NCBI GenBank assembly: GCA_037367355.1
Contig: CM074698.1
Coordinates: 2,914,001 to 2,978,000 of the forward strand
DNA from: Neoscytalidium dimidiatum
Lineage: Eukaryota > Ascomycota > Dothideomycetes > Botryosphaeriales > Botryosphaeriaceae
DNA: 64,000 bases
Reading direction: 5' to 3'
A program made the translations under genes and the position numbers. Under the pieces are notes generated by a model that saw only the letters and a list, made by a program, of their open reading frames with translations, was not told the origin of the DNA and did no database searches. Positions 34,941 through 47,056 of this stretch are shown here, one piece after another (the first letter of the stretch is position 1; every line of letters begins with the position of its first letter).

Positions 34941-35800
34941 TCATAGCTCCCGGTCAAAAGCAATGGCCTGTTTCCTCTCCTCCGCATCTTCTTCAGCGGC
35001 CAGATAGTCGTCGTCGCCGATATCACTGCTCTCTTCCCAGAGCTTCTCAAACTCGCCATCGTTTTCGGGATCCACCTGCCAGATCACTTCTCTCAGCCTT
35101 TTGTGCCTCTCTCGATCCTCCTCTATCCGCTGCTCGATCTGCCGCTTATCCAACCGCACTGCGCCATTCCCACGCGGCGTGTGCTTCCCACTTCCTGGCG
35201 CGCCATTCGGAGATCCCAGCGCAGGATGCGCAACGGCGACGTCGCGCTCTTTGAGGCACTCCTCGAGCTCCTGGACCGTCTGTGGGAGAAGTATCTGTTT
35301 GTTCTGCAAGCCGGCCAGTACCTAGAACAGCCTTTGTCAGCCCTGTCCACAACCCAGCCTCGGCCGACTGGCCAGCAAAAACCAGGCGGACTCACCCTCC
35401 GCACGACCTTAACGTTAGCGGCGCCGGAGCCGTCGCTGGGAGCCACCGCGTCGATGACACGCAGGATGTCGCGCTGCATCATGCGCACAAACTCGAGGTG
35501 GTTCTCGCGCTGAGCCATGTCGCAGAGGTGCTCGATGAAGTACATGATGTTGGCGCGATTATTCATATTATTCTGCGTTGCTCTGGCGCGTTAGCGTCGC
35601 CGGAAGATCTCAGCATCGAGTGCTGCATTTCGGAGCCAACGCACTCTCTCCAACTGCTCGAGGATACACGAATGCAGATCCTCGTCCATGTCGCGGTACT
35701 TGAGGGCATAGTTGGCGGCTTTCTGGGCGGAGGTGACGGAGGCATTAAGGTGCTGGAGCTGGCTGGTGAAGCGCATGCGCACTTCGAACGGGTCCGCCAT
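34941..35800 (-). CDS. CTK3: CTD kinase subunit gamma, Ctk3-like
   Basis: Three exons, 35800-35645, 35572-35396 and 35321-34941, give about 237 aa. Introns are 72 bp (gtgcgt..cag) and 74 bp (gtgagt..tag), both phase 0. The N-terminal ~120 residues resemble the CID-like domain of Ctk3: DPFEVRMRFTSQLQHLNAS, ANYALKYRDMDEDLHSCILE, NNRANIMYFIEHLCDMAQ and FVRMMQRDILRVIDAV. The C-terminal part is charged and helical (QIEQRIEEDRERHKRLREV), ending in an acidic stretch and a short basic end. With a cyclin and kinase, Ctk3 forms the CTDK-I complex that phosphorylates the RNA polymerase II C-terminal domain on Ser2 during elongation. The start at 35800 matches the usual MADPFE beginning; the upstream open frame is rich in Arg and Pro and not protein-like. 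Confidence 0.88.
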
Positions 35801-36133
35801 GGCGTATTGGCGGGCGGGAGTCGGCGTTGGAGCGGGAAGGGTGCTGCGGAGCGTCGGAGGAGCGCGTGCTGGTGGTTGACGCGCGAAGCTCGATGGCGCC
35901 CGTCGTTGCAGATGTGGCGGTGCGTGGCGCACGCTGTCCGGCCGTTGTCGGCGCCTTGTCAACACCAAAGTGCTAATCACCTTTTCAGATATATTTTGAT
36001 CGTAAAACATTTGCTATTACGTAGCTGGCAGGCTGGCTCTACATTACATTATACATTAATGGAGCGGCAGTTCCATGTCCACTCGTGAGCCGTCAGGGTA
36101 TCTGCACCATGCAGCCGATCAACTGCCCAGCGA
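35801..36133. other. Spacer between CTK3 and the small secreted protein gene
   Basis: Holds the CTK3 promoter (minus strand) and the 3' end of the secreted-protein gene. No gene is seen. Confidence 0.5.
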
Positions 36134-36664
36134 TCATGCTATGCTTCCATCCGAGCACACCTCCTCGTCTGCGTACGGCATTTGACGGAAGTACGCGATC
36201 TCTCCAGTCTCACACCTGTACTCATACCATCCATCCGATGTGCGACAATAATTCCTGCCAACCTTATCGACTCCACACTCCACCACACCTCCCAGAGCTG
36301 CTGCGTTTCCTCCGGCACCGCTGCCCGATACCGTGGTAGATTCTTGTACGGCCTTATTTAAAAGAGCCTTGGGCAGGAGTATCCGCTTGATTTCATCTTT
36401 CTTGCCGCTGATGTCTCTGATCTCGAAAACTGAAATTTCGCTGTCGTCGGAGCTGGATTTTGACTCGGTGTTGGTGGCCGCATCGCTCGAAACATCGGTA
36501 CCCGTGATGAAAAGTTTTGTTTTAGGAGCATTGGGAATGCGCTCCTCTAATTGTTGAATTGTAGGTTTCGTGATATCGAAATTTCTGCCCATTGGTGCAG
36601 CTTGGCAGATACTGCTGAGGAAGACCGCGGAGTAGGCGACGAAATGGAAAAGTGAAGACTTCAT
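36134..36664 (-). CDS. Small secreted protein, unknown function
   Basis: A single exon of 176 aa. The N-terminus is a clear signal peptide (MKSSLFHFVAYSAVFLSSIC, then QAAP), with a likely cleavage after QA at residues ~21-22. The mature part is acidic and Ser/Thr-rich. A compact C-terminal block holds four Cys (VVECGVDKVGRNYC, YEYRC, EEVC), enough for two disulfides, plus aromatic residues. I know no named domain for it. Size, secretion signal and Cys pattern resemble fungal small secreted or effector candidates, but Cys content is low and no host-association evidence exists here. It has no intron, and its signal peptide, Cys block and clean stop argue for a real gene. Confidence 0.72.
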   Translation of the reverse strand: MKSSLFHFVAYSAVFLSSICQAAPMGRNFDITKPTIQQLEERIPNAPKTKLFITGTDVSSDAATNTESKSSSDDSEISVFEIRDISGKKDEIKRILLPKALLNKAVQESTTVSGSGAGGNAAALGGVVECGVDKVGRNYCRTSDGWYEYRCETGEIAYFRQMPYADEEVCSDGSIA

Positions 36665-37810
36665 TTTGTTGGACCCGATGTTCAGAAACCGAAGAATTGT
36701 TGAAAACGAAAGATTTCTTCTGAAACGATTGCAGAAACAGAACGTAAAGAGTGTCGTTTGAAGGAGAGGAAACGGATTCGTTCCGAGATCGTGACTTTTC
36801 GCTTGTTGGCTGTCAACACCCCCAGCAGCACTGGCGAGAGGCTCAAGTCTTATAAGACCTCATTTCTCGCCCCAAATATAGAGTTCCACCAGCGTGGATT
36901 GCCAACAAGCATACCCCCGGACCAGTTGTTACGGCGCGGGCCAGACCCGCTCCATTCGCTGCGAAGGTCTTCTTTCTGTCTATAGCGCCGAAGCGCGCGC
37001 GTTTAGCAGTGGTGCGACCTAGACCACGCACCTACCACTTTGTATCGAGCGGGAGCAAAAATAGCGTTGACGGTCCAAAAGGGGTGGTGCAGAGCGAAGA
37101 GGGAAATTCAAAGGGGCGCCTGACGAGCCAATCAGGTAATGATAAGCCGGCAACAACCATGCTATAGCGCAGCGGACAAAAACTGGGGTATTGGAGTCGG
37201 GCAAGCGCTTGAAAAGTATTGAAATTCGCGAGCCGCCGTCCTCTTTCGCGTCCGGTCCGACCGGCAGTCAGACGGGAACTCCCAGGCGTGAATGTGCTCG
37301 GGGAGGTTGTGTCATAGCTAAAGAGCAGCCTTTATTGCGACGGAAGCCTTTCAATGCACTTCGCAGAACTGAAGCTGCACCAGCCCTTAGCAAGGCATCC
37401 AACTAATGCTGACAAGCTCGAGGCGTGCTCTTCCTCATCGTCGCTTGCAAAGTCTGCAGTCGTTCAAGGTGCCGGTCATGTGCAAAATTCAGTCCGGTAA
37501 GGGGAAAGTAACTGCTGTAGGTTGCAGTAAATGACCTACAAAGCAAAGCAGATAAATGGATCCAAAGCAGGCAGGCGGCGAATAGGCGTACAGACAAGAC
37601 AGATGACAACGCGTGGAGGAGCAAGGAACCCGCGGGGAGCTGCGGATCTCGTGGCTCACGGCGGCGGCTTGCGTCGGCCCCGCCAAACAGTTTGCAACAC
37701 CAGCCGCTGCGCTTTCGGAGCTTCCCCACGCTACAAAAATCCCCACGCCCAAATCCGCATCCCAGCCCATTGCACTACCAAAGATACCCCATACAGCACA
37801 GGAATAAACA
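36665..37810. other. Divergent intergenic region upstream of the secreted-protein and P5C reductase genes
   Basis: Contains both promoters. Small open frames occur but have no recognisable product. The P5C reductase ATG is preceded by a cgcatcccagcccattgcac-type CA-rich leader. Confidence 0.5.
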
Positions 37811-38810
37811 ATGGCAGACAACGGGCTTACTCTCACCGTCCTCGGCTGCGGTATGATACCTCAAATTAGCTAACAGCAAAATCCTCCACAATGGCTGACG
37901 CGCTTCCGCAGGGGTCATGGGCAACGCCATCTTGGGCGGCGTCATGGCCGCGCTCAATGACCCTTCCGGCCCCTCTTCCGCCGACGAAGTTGTCCCGCCT
38001 CGCCTACCCACCAAGTTCATCGCCTGCGACGCCTGGGAGGGGGCACCGGACGCGATCCGGTCGGTGCTGGGCAAGTACAACCAGCCGCTGGAGATCTACA
38101 TCAACGACAACCTCACCGGCGTCCAGAAGGCCGATGTGGTCCTGCTCGCCTGCAAGCCGTACATGTTGCAGGAGGTGCTGGGCGCGCCGGGCATCCGCGA
38201 GGCGCTGGAGGGCAAGCTGATCATGTCGATCCTGGCCGGCGTCAGCGTCGAGCAGATCGAGCAGACGCTGTATCCGGGCGACAGCCTGTCTCTGCAGAAG
38301 AACCCCTGCCGCGTCGTGCGCGTCATGCCCAACACTGCCGCCCTCGTCCGCCAGAGCATGACCGTTATCTCCCAACCCACCCCGCCGCTGAGCAAGGACC
38401 AGACCAGCCTGGTCACCTGGATCTTCAACAAGGTCGGCAAGGTCGTCCAGCTGCCCCCGCACCTGATGGACGCGTCCACCTCGCTGTGTGGTTCCGGACC
38501 TGCGTTCGTTGCGCTGATACTCGAGGGTTTGGCGGATGGAGGCGTGGCCATGGGGATCCCGCGGAAGGAGGCCAACCTCATGGCTGCCCAGATGATGAAG
38601 GGTACAACAGGCTTGGTGCTGGAGGAGAACAGGCATCCCGCTATTCTGAAGGAGATGGTTTCCACTCCGGGCGGATGCACCATCGGCGGTCTTCTGACCC
38701 TAGAGGAGGGTGCTGTGAAGGGCCATGTCGCTCGTGCGGTCAGAGAGGCCACTGTAGTGGCAAGCCAGCTGGGTCAGGGTGTCAAGAACGTCAACGGAAC
38801 CCGTCATTGA
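37811..38810 (+). CDS. PRO3: Pyrroline-5-carboxylate reductase
   Basis: Two exons, 37811-37850 and 37912-38810 (61-bp intron, gtatga..cag, phase 1), give 312 aa. The 40-nt first exon encodes MADNGLTLTVLGC, and the intron splits a Gly codon of the Rossmann dinucleotide loop (LGCGVMGNAILGG, GxGxxG type). Further landmarks are DVVLLACKPYML, IMSILAGVS, RVVRVMPNTAALV and the C-terminal signature region (SGPAFVALILEGLADGGVAMGI, MMKGT, STPGGCTIGGLLTLEEG). The enzyme reduces 1-pyrroline-5-carboxylate to proline with NAD(P)H, the last step of proline synthesis. The start is supported by ataaacaATGg and by the usual short N-terminus before the glycine loop. Confidence 0.95.
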
Positions 38811-41800
38811 AAATGTTGTGGAGCATATGCACTTCGGCGTTCGAGGTACGGAGTAAAGAGGCCCATATTGGAAGGCCTTGTGATGGAATTGATATGCTGG
38901 GATTTACATCAAAAACATTTACGATAGACCGTATATGCCCCAATGATAGAACTTATTGGACCTGCTCGAAAATGGTTTAGGAACATTAGTGGAATGTCTA
39001 CCATCAAAAGCGTACTACAAATAATGATTGCTTGGATATTCCACAGGGTTTACGTAAATCTACATCGGGAGCAATTTTCTAGCGGATATTGTTCATTTAT
39101 CCATTCGTCATTGTCATCGCATTCTCACCGGCGCCTATGACAGAGTACCTTGCACGTGTATGTTACATCGAGCATTACCATGTCTTCAAGGCCAGCATCA
39201 GGCCGCTCGGATATGCAGAGCTTATTCACAACGAGAGAAACTGTCTGTACAGCTACCAATTTTGCGTAGCGTCTGATTTCAATCATGAATCTTCCTTGGC
39301 TTTGTCTCTGCGTCTTCACTGGAGGACAAGGAGAAGGAAGCTAAACCAACGTCTAGTATGATCTGTGAACAACATGTGGGATTAATCTACGTACGGGATA
39401 TCATATGAATTTTAAACACATAACAGCAGACGAGATGACTAAATTTCTCCTGCTAATGGTTGGTAGAAATATTCTTCATATATTTTCAGCTCGAAACTAC
39501 CACCTCCGTGTCATACCGCACCCCGGAGCAATTTTCCATACTCGCATGCATATGTCCACAGCATACGAAGACCTGGTCGCCAATAGGGTCACAGGATTGC
39601 CGAGTTCACTCTTCGTAACGCCTGGAGTTTTCTCTTTTGTTATACCAGATCGGGTAACCTCACCGAGTGGTGCACGCAAGGACAGTTTTCGAAAACGCGA
39701 AGAGTCTCCGTGGTCATTCATACATGCTAGCTCCCGCATCATGCGGTGTTCTAGTAGGACAAGGCAAGTACTACTCACAACTGCTGGAAAAAGGGAATGT
39801 GCGGACGCTTCAGCAAACGGAATGGCCAACGCGTCCGTTGTAAGGGGCACAGAAATTGACTCACCGCCGGAAGGGCCTCCGAGTCCGCGACCTCATTGCT
39901 CATCTCGTATATGCAGTGGCTACTCAAGTCTTTTCGCCTCGAAGATGCAGAGGAACTGGAACCGGTGAGGATAGGACGCGAAGTACCATCTCGATTCGGA
40001 GCTGCGGGCATCTCCGTTCCCATTCTTCGCGTCTCGCTTACACGCGTACATACTTCGTTAACATACATGAATGCAGTCTAAAGATGCAACTAGCAGATGA
40101 CCCACATGGGTATCTCCGGCGCTAATGTATCTAATGTGGTCCGTTGTGTTTTCGTAGGAAATGCTGGGGTTTCCAACAGTCTGGGCCTCGAGTCTCCAAC
40201 ATAAGTTAGTGAGGTGGCGAGATGTGTACAGAATGGGATTATCTCATTGACGAATGCAAGGTTTCACGATAGTAATGAGTAGTCTTGAATGACTTCAGTG
40301 ACGAATTGTAGAAGTGACACTGCAAAGTGTCGACTCATTCTCCGGTAGAATCTCAATTCCGCACGTATCTCTCTCTGTACTTCCAAATTTTGTGGTAAAA
40401 TTCAACGATTAGGCGCTTGGGTGAAAACAGAAGCAATATCTCTGTTTTCTGAGCAATTCCTTGCCCATCAGTGGAGAGGATTGACATCTTAACTTGTCAC
40501 GTAAACCTTTATCTCGATACTTCTAAAGAGACTCGCCAGCAGGCGGAATACTGGAAATCCCTCTTGCGGGGTAACAATCTATTGATCTTCTCATCCATCT
40601 TTGAAGAAGGGAAATCATTTAAGCAGAGTGATGCACTTGCAATCGATGGGTCCAGCTTGGGTCCGCTCCGTTGCAGCAAACTGCATGTTTCGATCCTCAA
40701 GATAGCTCCAGATGCACACAGCAGGAGTCTTTGCAGAAGATTCGCCTGCAAAGGCATCAAAGATTCCTTAACCCTGTCGAATAGAATCTGCACATGCTCC
40801 TCCTGAGTGATCGGCTGTTGCAATGCGTGCAAGGCGAGAAATGTGTACTCTTTTCCCGCCGCTGATCCCTCTCTGCTATCTACCAGGATATGCTTACTTT
40901 GACTTGTTCATGGTTAAAATAATGAATGGAAAAGATGTCGTGAAGTAATTGATATTTCCAAGTGCTTTGAAGCTCAAGAAGAGCCTGCGCATCATCTACG
41001 TGTAATTCCCCCGCCCAGCGATTCAAGACATCACGTTTAAATGACTGGGCGGGGATCAGATCAACGATTGCCCAACACACGGTAGTTGACTGAGAGGCAA
41101 AGCTGCCGACTTATCCGCATACAGTGGCTACTGCCCTGTTGGAGCAAAAACTCGTATGCATGTGTATTCGTTGTCTGGCTTTCGTACCTGAAAGAGCGGA
41201 GGAGCCAAACTACCCAGCGGCGCTAGCGCCGCGCTAAGCGTACCTGCCATAACATGCCCTTTCTCTGTCTTTAAGGGAGAAAGAAAGGAAAAGGAAAAGG
41301 AGAAAGAAACCCCCCTTTTCTACACCTCTCAGCCGCACTGCTGCGCTTACGCATGCAAACACCATACACACGTATACACATGCGAGCCGCCGCTATGATA
41401 CCTTTTACCTTGTGTGAGATTGAAAATGAATGTTGTCGTAGTATGCATCTTCGCCTCTGCAGGATGCTGACGTGCCGATGCCCAAGTATGGATCGATCAC
41501 TGCCTCAAGCAGCTGGCAGACTATGCGCTGGACGAAGCATGTGGGCGTGCAGCGTGATACGTGCATGCTGGGTTCTCGCTAGCCAGCAGCCCAGGCAAAA
41601 ACCTACACTCACTCGTGCATTGCATATTACACGGTACAGGATCGGTTGCGTATTTTACCGTATAGTACGAGGCCGTACAGTTGAGTGAGAAAAATAACCT
41701 GCTGTGCCACACATCATGGGCCGGGGGCGAAAGCGGGCAGTGGAAGCGCCGTGCTACGGAGGCCTCGAAAGTGACTTGGCTTGCGCTCCCGGTTGGTTGC

Positions 41801-43824
41801 ACCGCATCTACGAAAAGACAGGGGGAGGGCGCACGCGGAGACGAGCGAGCAGGGCAGCGCAACGCACACCCGTCCTTCCGATACTGCTGCCATCCAGGAA
41901 ATTCCCGGCGGGCCGGTGCGAGCACATGATTCTATTTTTTCTTTTTGGTCGGCATAACGCATGAGGCTGAGGCTTATGCCGACTTTTCCCTGTGCTGCCC
42001 TGCCACACGACCCCGACCCGAACGAAGCAATCTGGCGCGCGTGCTCCGACTGCTGCACGCTGTGTATGCATGTAGGCACAGGACCGTCGCGATGGCGGCT
42101 GCGGAATGGTCTCCGGGAGAATTCACAGGCGTTACACATTGACAGCATCACAGCAGAAATGCACGAGTGCTCGCGTGGATTTTCGACTTCAGATCAGAAA
42201 GACAAGATCAATAGCCATTGAAGTGATCGCAACGCTTTTCTTATCCGTGACAGGGTTTCGAAATTGGATGTGTTATTCCGTTCCTCTTGGTCCTTCTCTG
42301 TGGAGGCGGAGGTGGAAGAGCTGTGCATGACTAAAGAATCTTGGGGTGTAAATACGTGGTCTTCCGTTGCCGTTGAACCGCTCTTCCGAAAAAATAATTG
42401 CGCGACTTTTACGAGGCTCTGGAATCTCGCCACCAAAGTCATGAGTCCGACAGCTCGGAGGATCATCCTTCCCATTCCTTGCTGCTGGCTAATCGTGCTT
42501 ACAGATAGAAGTGCTTCTCAGACCGAGTATTCGGAGAACGACAGCTTGACACCTACCAAGCATTCTGAAGACTCGGCTAGCTTTCCGAGGTGTAAGATGT
42601 ATCAGCTCATTAAAAAGTAGCGGCTGATGTGTTACGAGGCAGCCATGTCACTACCCCGTTTCGGTATCTCCGAGAGATTGGATTGTTGTTATCTGGCAGC
42701 ATGACAGCTTTGGTCGACGCTCTGCCCTTCTCGAAACGTCGAATGGGGGAAATACTGCTGGCGCCGAGAAATCCCATGTTATCACCGGAATCCTTAGTCC
42801 AGCTTTACAGTGACCATTATTCAAGTGAACAGAGCTGAATTCGAAGACAATGTGCTCGAGGTGCTGCATATCTCTGATGCGAAATTACTGCGCATCACAT
42901 GGCAAGGTGAGAAGCATATCATGATCTCATCTCATCTAATCTTTTTCTTGTTCCTGCTGTATTTGCCCACCAAAAGGTCGTCGAGAGAACTACACTGTTA
43001 TCCAATATGTCCGGGATCAACCTGCTGGCCCGCAATTTTTTAAATGTAAAGAAGAAAAAAAAAAGCAAGGATGAGAAATGTGCTTCACGCAAAATGCAGG
43101 GTCAGTCTGGAGAGCCTGCAGCATGTGCGAACATTATTGCTGAGGCCCGGGCACGCGCTGGAGCAAACGGCTGCCTGAGCATGCAGACGCAGCTCTGCGC
43201 TGGCGTGATATACTTGATTGTTCTCTTTTACGAAGTGGGTCTGCCCGGGTAGACTACTAACATTGCTGCGGTTTCAAACCCCTCATAGATCATCGGTGTG
43301 GACGATGGCTCTGTGGAGGAATTTGCGTACCCACAGTTGCAGGTATATACGCAGCAGTAACAGGTCTCTGAGTGAGTCGGGTGAGATGCTTCGTCGCATG
43401 CTTCAGGATGCTGGTGAGAAGCAGGGTGAGAACCAATAAGTGGACCGCGCCATACGCGAGGATGCAAGGAAAACTTGCTTTTGCGGGAAAACACCCGGCG
43501 ATAGAGCAGATTTCGGTAAGAACCTGCGTTATGCATATACCTCGGCAGATCCTAATCATGCCGAGAAGTTGCTTCTTCAGAGCCCCCACGGCTGGCGCCT
43601 CGAGTGACCTTCAAAGCCATAACAGCACAGCAGATGGCGAAATTCAGTGGAGACGTTAACTAATGCTTGTACGCTGCTGATAAACGAGGCAGCGTTCTGA
43701 AGAAAAGCAACACCCTGGATTCACTGATTACGTGGTATTACAAACGGTAAGAACGCCGTCGCAATGCTTCCAACGGGACAAAAGTTCGGGTACGAATTTA
43801 TTCGAAAGTTGGGTATTCTCCATA
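38811..43824. other. Gene-poor 5-kb region
   Basis: No gene is supported. Open frames of 60-187 codons (for example 39405-39968, 40471-40806 and 42264-42620) have no recognisable domains. The region contains one copy of a dispersed repeat (41139-41254), a purine-rich GA tract near 41274-41310 and an A-rich tract near 43050-43064. It may be degraded transposon DNA, but no transposase or reverse transcriptase motif could be read. Confidence 0.5.
41139..41254 (+). repeat. Dispersed repeat copy A, with a 16-bp perfect palindrome
   Basis: The reverse complement of this segment recurs at 57667-57784. Shared blocks include TTGGAGCAAAAACTCGTATG near the left end and ACTACCCAGCGGCGCTAGCG before the right end. 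By eye about 85-90% of positions agree; many differences are C/T transitions, with a small indel mid-element. Similarity stops abruptly at both ends. The core GCGGCGCTAGCGCCGC at 41217-41232 is a perfect palindrome. Confidence 0.85.
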
Positions 43825-46800
43825 TCAGTAAATGCCCTGCGTGCGGTACTGGAAGGTGTCATATCTGTACAAAGTCAGCGTAAGTCCAAGCAGCATGGAA
43901 AACGAGTACTCACAGCCTTGTGTAATAGCTTCCTACACTCTTTGCAACGAGATCCTCCACAAAGTATTCTGCCTCCTCTTTGCTGAGTTGTAGCATAAAT
44001 CTCGAACGCAAGGCTGCCACAGCCTGCTGAACGCCTGCAGCAAAACATGGCATCTGACTTGACTTTCCCATCATCTCAACGAGCATCACAATCCGCTCGG
44101 CGTCCTTCCGAAGTGCCTGGAATGCCTGCTTACACAGGTTCTTAAAAAGGTTGAAGCCATGGCTCCCCACACCCCCCAGCACGTCCACATACTCCTGGGT
44201 TAACTTGAAGGGCGCAGCTTCGAATCCCATACTACCGGGACTGTTGGATAACATGAAGCCAAAGTCGATGTGGATGATGTGCCCTTGATTGTCAATGAGA
44301 ATGTTTCCATTATGACGATCCTTGAGTTGGAGCACATAACATATGATGCTGTACGCTGCGAGCGAGCGAGCAAAGGCATCAACGGCCGCAGCATGGGTCT
44401 CACTGTCCGGATCGCCAAACGTCTGCACGAAATGGTCGCGCAACGTGGCGATACGTTTGCGGGGATTTGTTCCTGCCGCAATGCTGGCAAGGGTCAGGCT
44501 GCGCTTAAGCGAGTGCAGTGAGACACCATTGGTTATGGTCTCAATCAGACCGGACGACTCCCCGGTCACAAGAATGCGCATGCGCTTCACCCATACGGGC
44601 ACTTCAGCGTCCTGCCAAATCTTGGAGCACACCTGGATCAGCTGGCAGGCAAATGCTTCTTGGCGAAGATCAGCACCTGTCTTGACGATAACACTGATGA
44701 GATCCCAGTTCTTCATCCAGCCGTAAGGAGATGACCGCCTGATTCGTTCCTTTTTAGCTGTCCATTCCTCGCCAAATGTGGCTGCACTGGGATCGTCGCG
44801 ATCCCCCTTGCGTTGAATACCGCCAGTTTTCGAGTCGTTCTCCATCCTTGCTGCACCGGCGCTGTTGCTTGCATTTGGATCCGCCGCCGCATCGTCTAGA
44901 TCTTCGGGTTCAGCTGTTAAAGCAGTTGGCTTAGGCTCGGCCATTATACTGTCAAAGGTTGGCGTCTCATCCATGTAGAAACTCTGCTCCTCAAGACTCT
45001 GCATGCTTGCTATAATTTTCGATTTTATAGCGGCTACTTCGTTCTTTGGGCGCTTAGACCCGCTGGCTTCCAGCTGAGCAAGCATCTGTGCCGCAGTTCG
45101 CATATGCGTTGCTAGAGCAGAGAAATCCGGTTGGTCCGGGCCTTGCGGTCGAGTTGAAATAGGTAGGGTCATCTTTCGCGGGACCGGGCTGCTCGTCCTA
45201 CTGGTCTCCATGTCCGAAGATCGTGGCGTTGAAGCAGTACCTACGGAAGAGAGGGTGTGCGCCCCGCTTGATGATCGAGCTGGGTTGATCCTCACATTGC
45301 CGTAACCATTTCCAGCCAAAGCGGTCTTTGCCATGCCATTGGCAAGCTCTTCCTCAGCAGGATCCTTTATTAGAAGATCCTTGCTCCCTAGATCGCCATC
45401 GGTTGGCTCGAACACACTGTCAACTCCTGGGTCTGGTGGTTTATCCGGGATGACAGCTTGGCGTGAAGAGTCTGAAAGATCGAATAACCGACGCTTGTTC
45501 ATTCCTTTCTCCGCAAGCAGCCGCGTGAGCAGTGTCTGATTTGCCTCTGTGTCCGGGTCGAAGTCAAAATCTTCTCGAAGCACTTCAACCATCAACAGGT
45601 ACGGAACACGTTCCGCACTATTGAGGCTGGTGGCTTCGGCAGGATTGAGGCGGACGATCCTGTGGTGCTTGCTGTGGGCGGCGGCTCCATCCTCTAACGT
45701 GGGCGGGCAGATGATGGGAATATCCACCTCGGCAGGCAGGTCTTGGGCGATGAGCGCGAGCTCGGCTCGTAGTGCGCTCAGGCGTGCAGGCTTAGGCACG
45801 ATGACGAGCCTATTGGAGATGTCCTCAAGAGCACTGAGAAACTGTGTCTCACTCCGGAAGTAGTTGGATCGTAGGATGCGGATCTTCTGAGATCTTGAGA
45901 GGGCGCTCGGGCTAAGTGGACGGGGAGGGCGCGGTTCACGACGCGGCGCGAGCTCTGCCGGACGCGAAAGGCCCGCCGTCGCCGGAGGAGTGGGTATTGG
46001 GGATACGCTGGAGCTGCGAAAATCTGGTAGCGACGATGAACTCAAGCGTGCTTCCTTCGTGGTGGCGGTGAGCAGTGACGGACGCTGTACGGCAGAGGCA
46101 GCACGCGGAAGCTTTGTAGTCGGCCGTGTGGATGTTTGCTGGATTTCTAGCGCGGGCACCTTGGCACGATGGGTTGGCGATACGGGGGATTCGGGATCAT
46201 CAGGTTCCAGGGAGCCTGATTGTGGCCGGGGCTTTCTGGGGCGAGGAGAGGCGCCGGCGACGGTGTTGCTGCGGGCAAGCTTCTGTGTCTGGGTCTGCGA
46301 AGCGTCTGATATGGTCTCAACAGACATGCGCGGTTTGCGAGCCTGGGCGACGGCCAATGGGCCAGCATGGCGCGGCAGGAAAGGCGCGGCAACACTGGCG
46401 AGGATCAGACTCGAAAGGACAGTGACAGGCAGCACGTTGCCCCTGATGCGCTCGCGATTGTTGTTGTTATCGGAGGCACCGAAGACAATGCGCTGGACCT
46501 TGTTGTACAGACGGCGACACGTCTTGAAGGCGTTGGACTGGGGGTTGCCGGCGAGATCGTGAAGGTAGGTCTGGAAGAGCCAGAAGGTCTGTCAGGGGCG
46601 CGGAGTGAGCAGTGAGCCTCTCTCGATTGGGGACAGGCGGGCTCACGAGCAGAGCAGCATTGACCGATTCCTCGCACAGATCTATGATGAATTCCTCGAG
46701 GGCCATCGACTCATTGTCGACGCTGATGAGGAGGTGGCATAGCTGGGGCAGAAAGAACTCGATCTCGTCGTAGGAGAATTGGCGCAGCTTCGAGCATAGC

Positions 46801-47056
46801 ACATAGTGGATGCCGACGTGATCCGCATAGCGACTGGCAGAGAAGGAGCGGGTCAGCGGAGGGGCGCAGGAAGTTGAAGGGATAGAAAGCTTAATGCGGG
46901 CAGCGGCGGCGAAGGAGCAACGGGCGTATGGCTGGCGGAGAGCGGCCAGCGGCCAGCGGGGACGGGGAGCACACACGACAGGTAGGCGACGCTGAGCGAC
47001 GGATCCTCATTGAAATGATCCGACTCGATGAAGCGCTCCAACAGGTTCCAACTCAT
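43825..47056 (-). CDS. PIK1: Phosphatidylinositol 4-kinase Pik1 (PI4K beta type)
   Basis: Four exons, 47056-46977, 46833-46647, 46588-43914 and 43864-43825, give about 993 aa; introns of 143, 58 and 49 bp restore the frame. The N-terminus carries the lipid-kinase-unique region of PI4K beta enzymes (MSWNLLERFI, GIHYVLCSKLRQFSYDEIEF, VDNESMALEEF, TFWLFQTYLHDLAGNPQ). The middle is long, Ser/Pro-rich and probably disordered. The kinase domain fills the C-terminal third: GADLRQEAFACQLIQ, a YVLQLKDRHNGNILI catalytic loop near residue 841 and HIDFGFML near 860. The last 40-nt exon encodes YDTFQYRTQGIY, matching the usual C-terminus; without that splice the protein would stop one residue after YYTR. 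Pik1 makes PI4P at Golgi and nucleus and is essential for secretion in yeast. Confidence 0.95.

Noticed and set aside
36134..38810. Possible gene cluster of secreted protein and proline synthesis
   Set aside because: Unrelated functions, divergent with a 1.1-kb spacer; nothing links them.
39405..39968. 187-codon + strand frame
   Set aside because: No recognisable domain, starts in AT-rich sequence and lies in decayed DNA; not supported as a gene.
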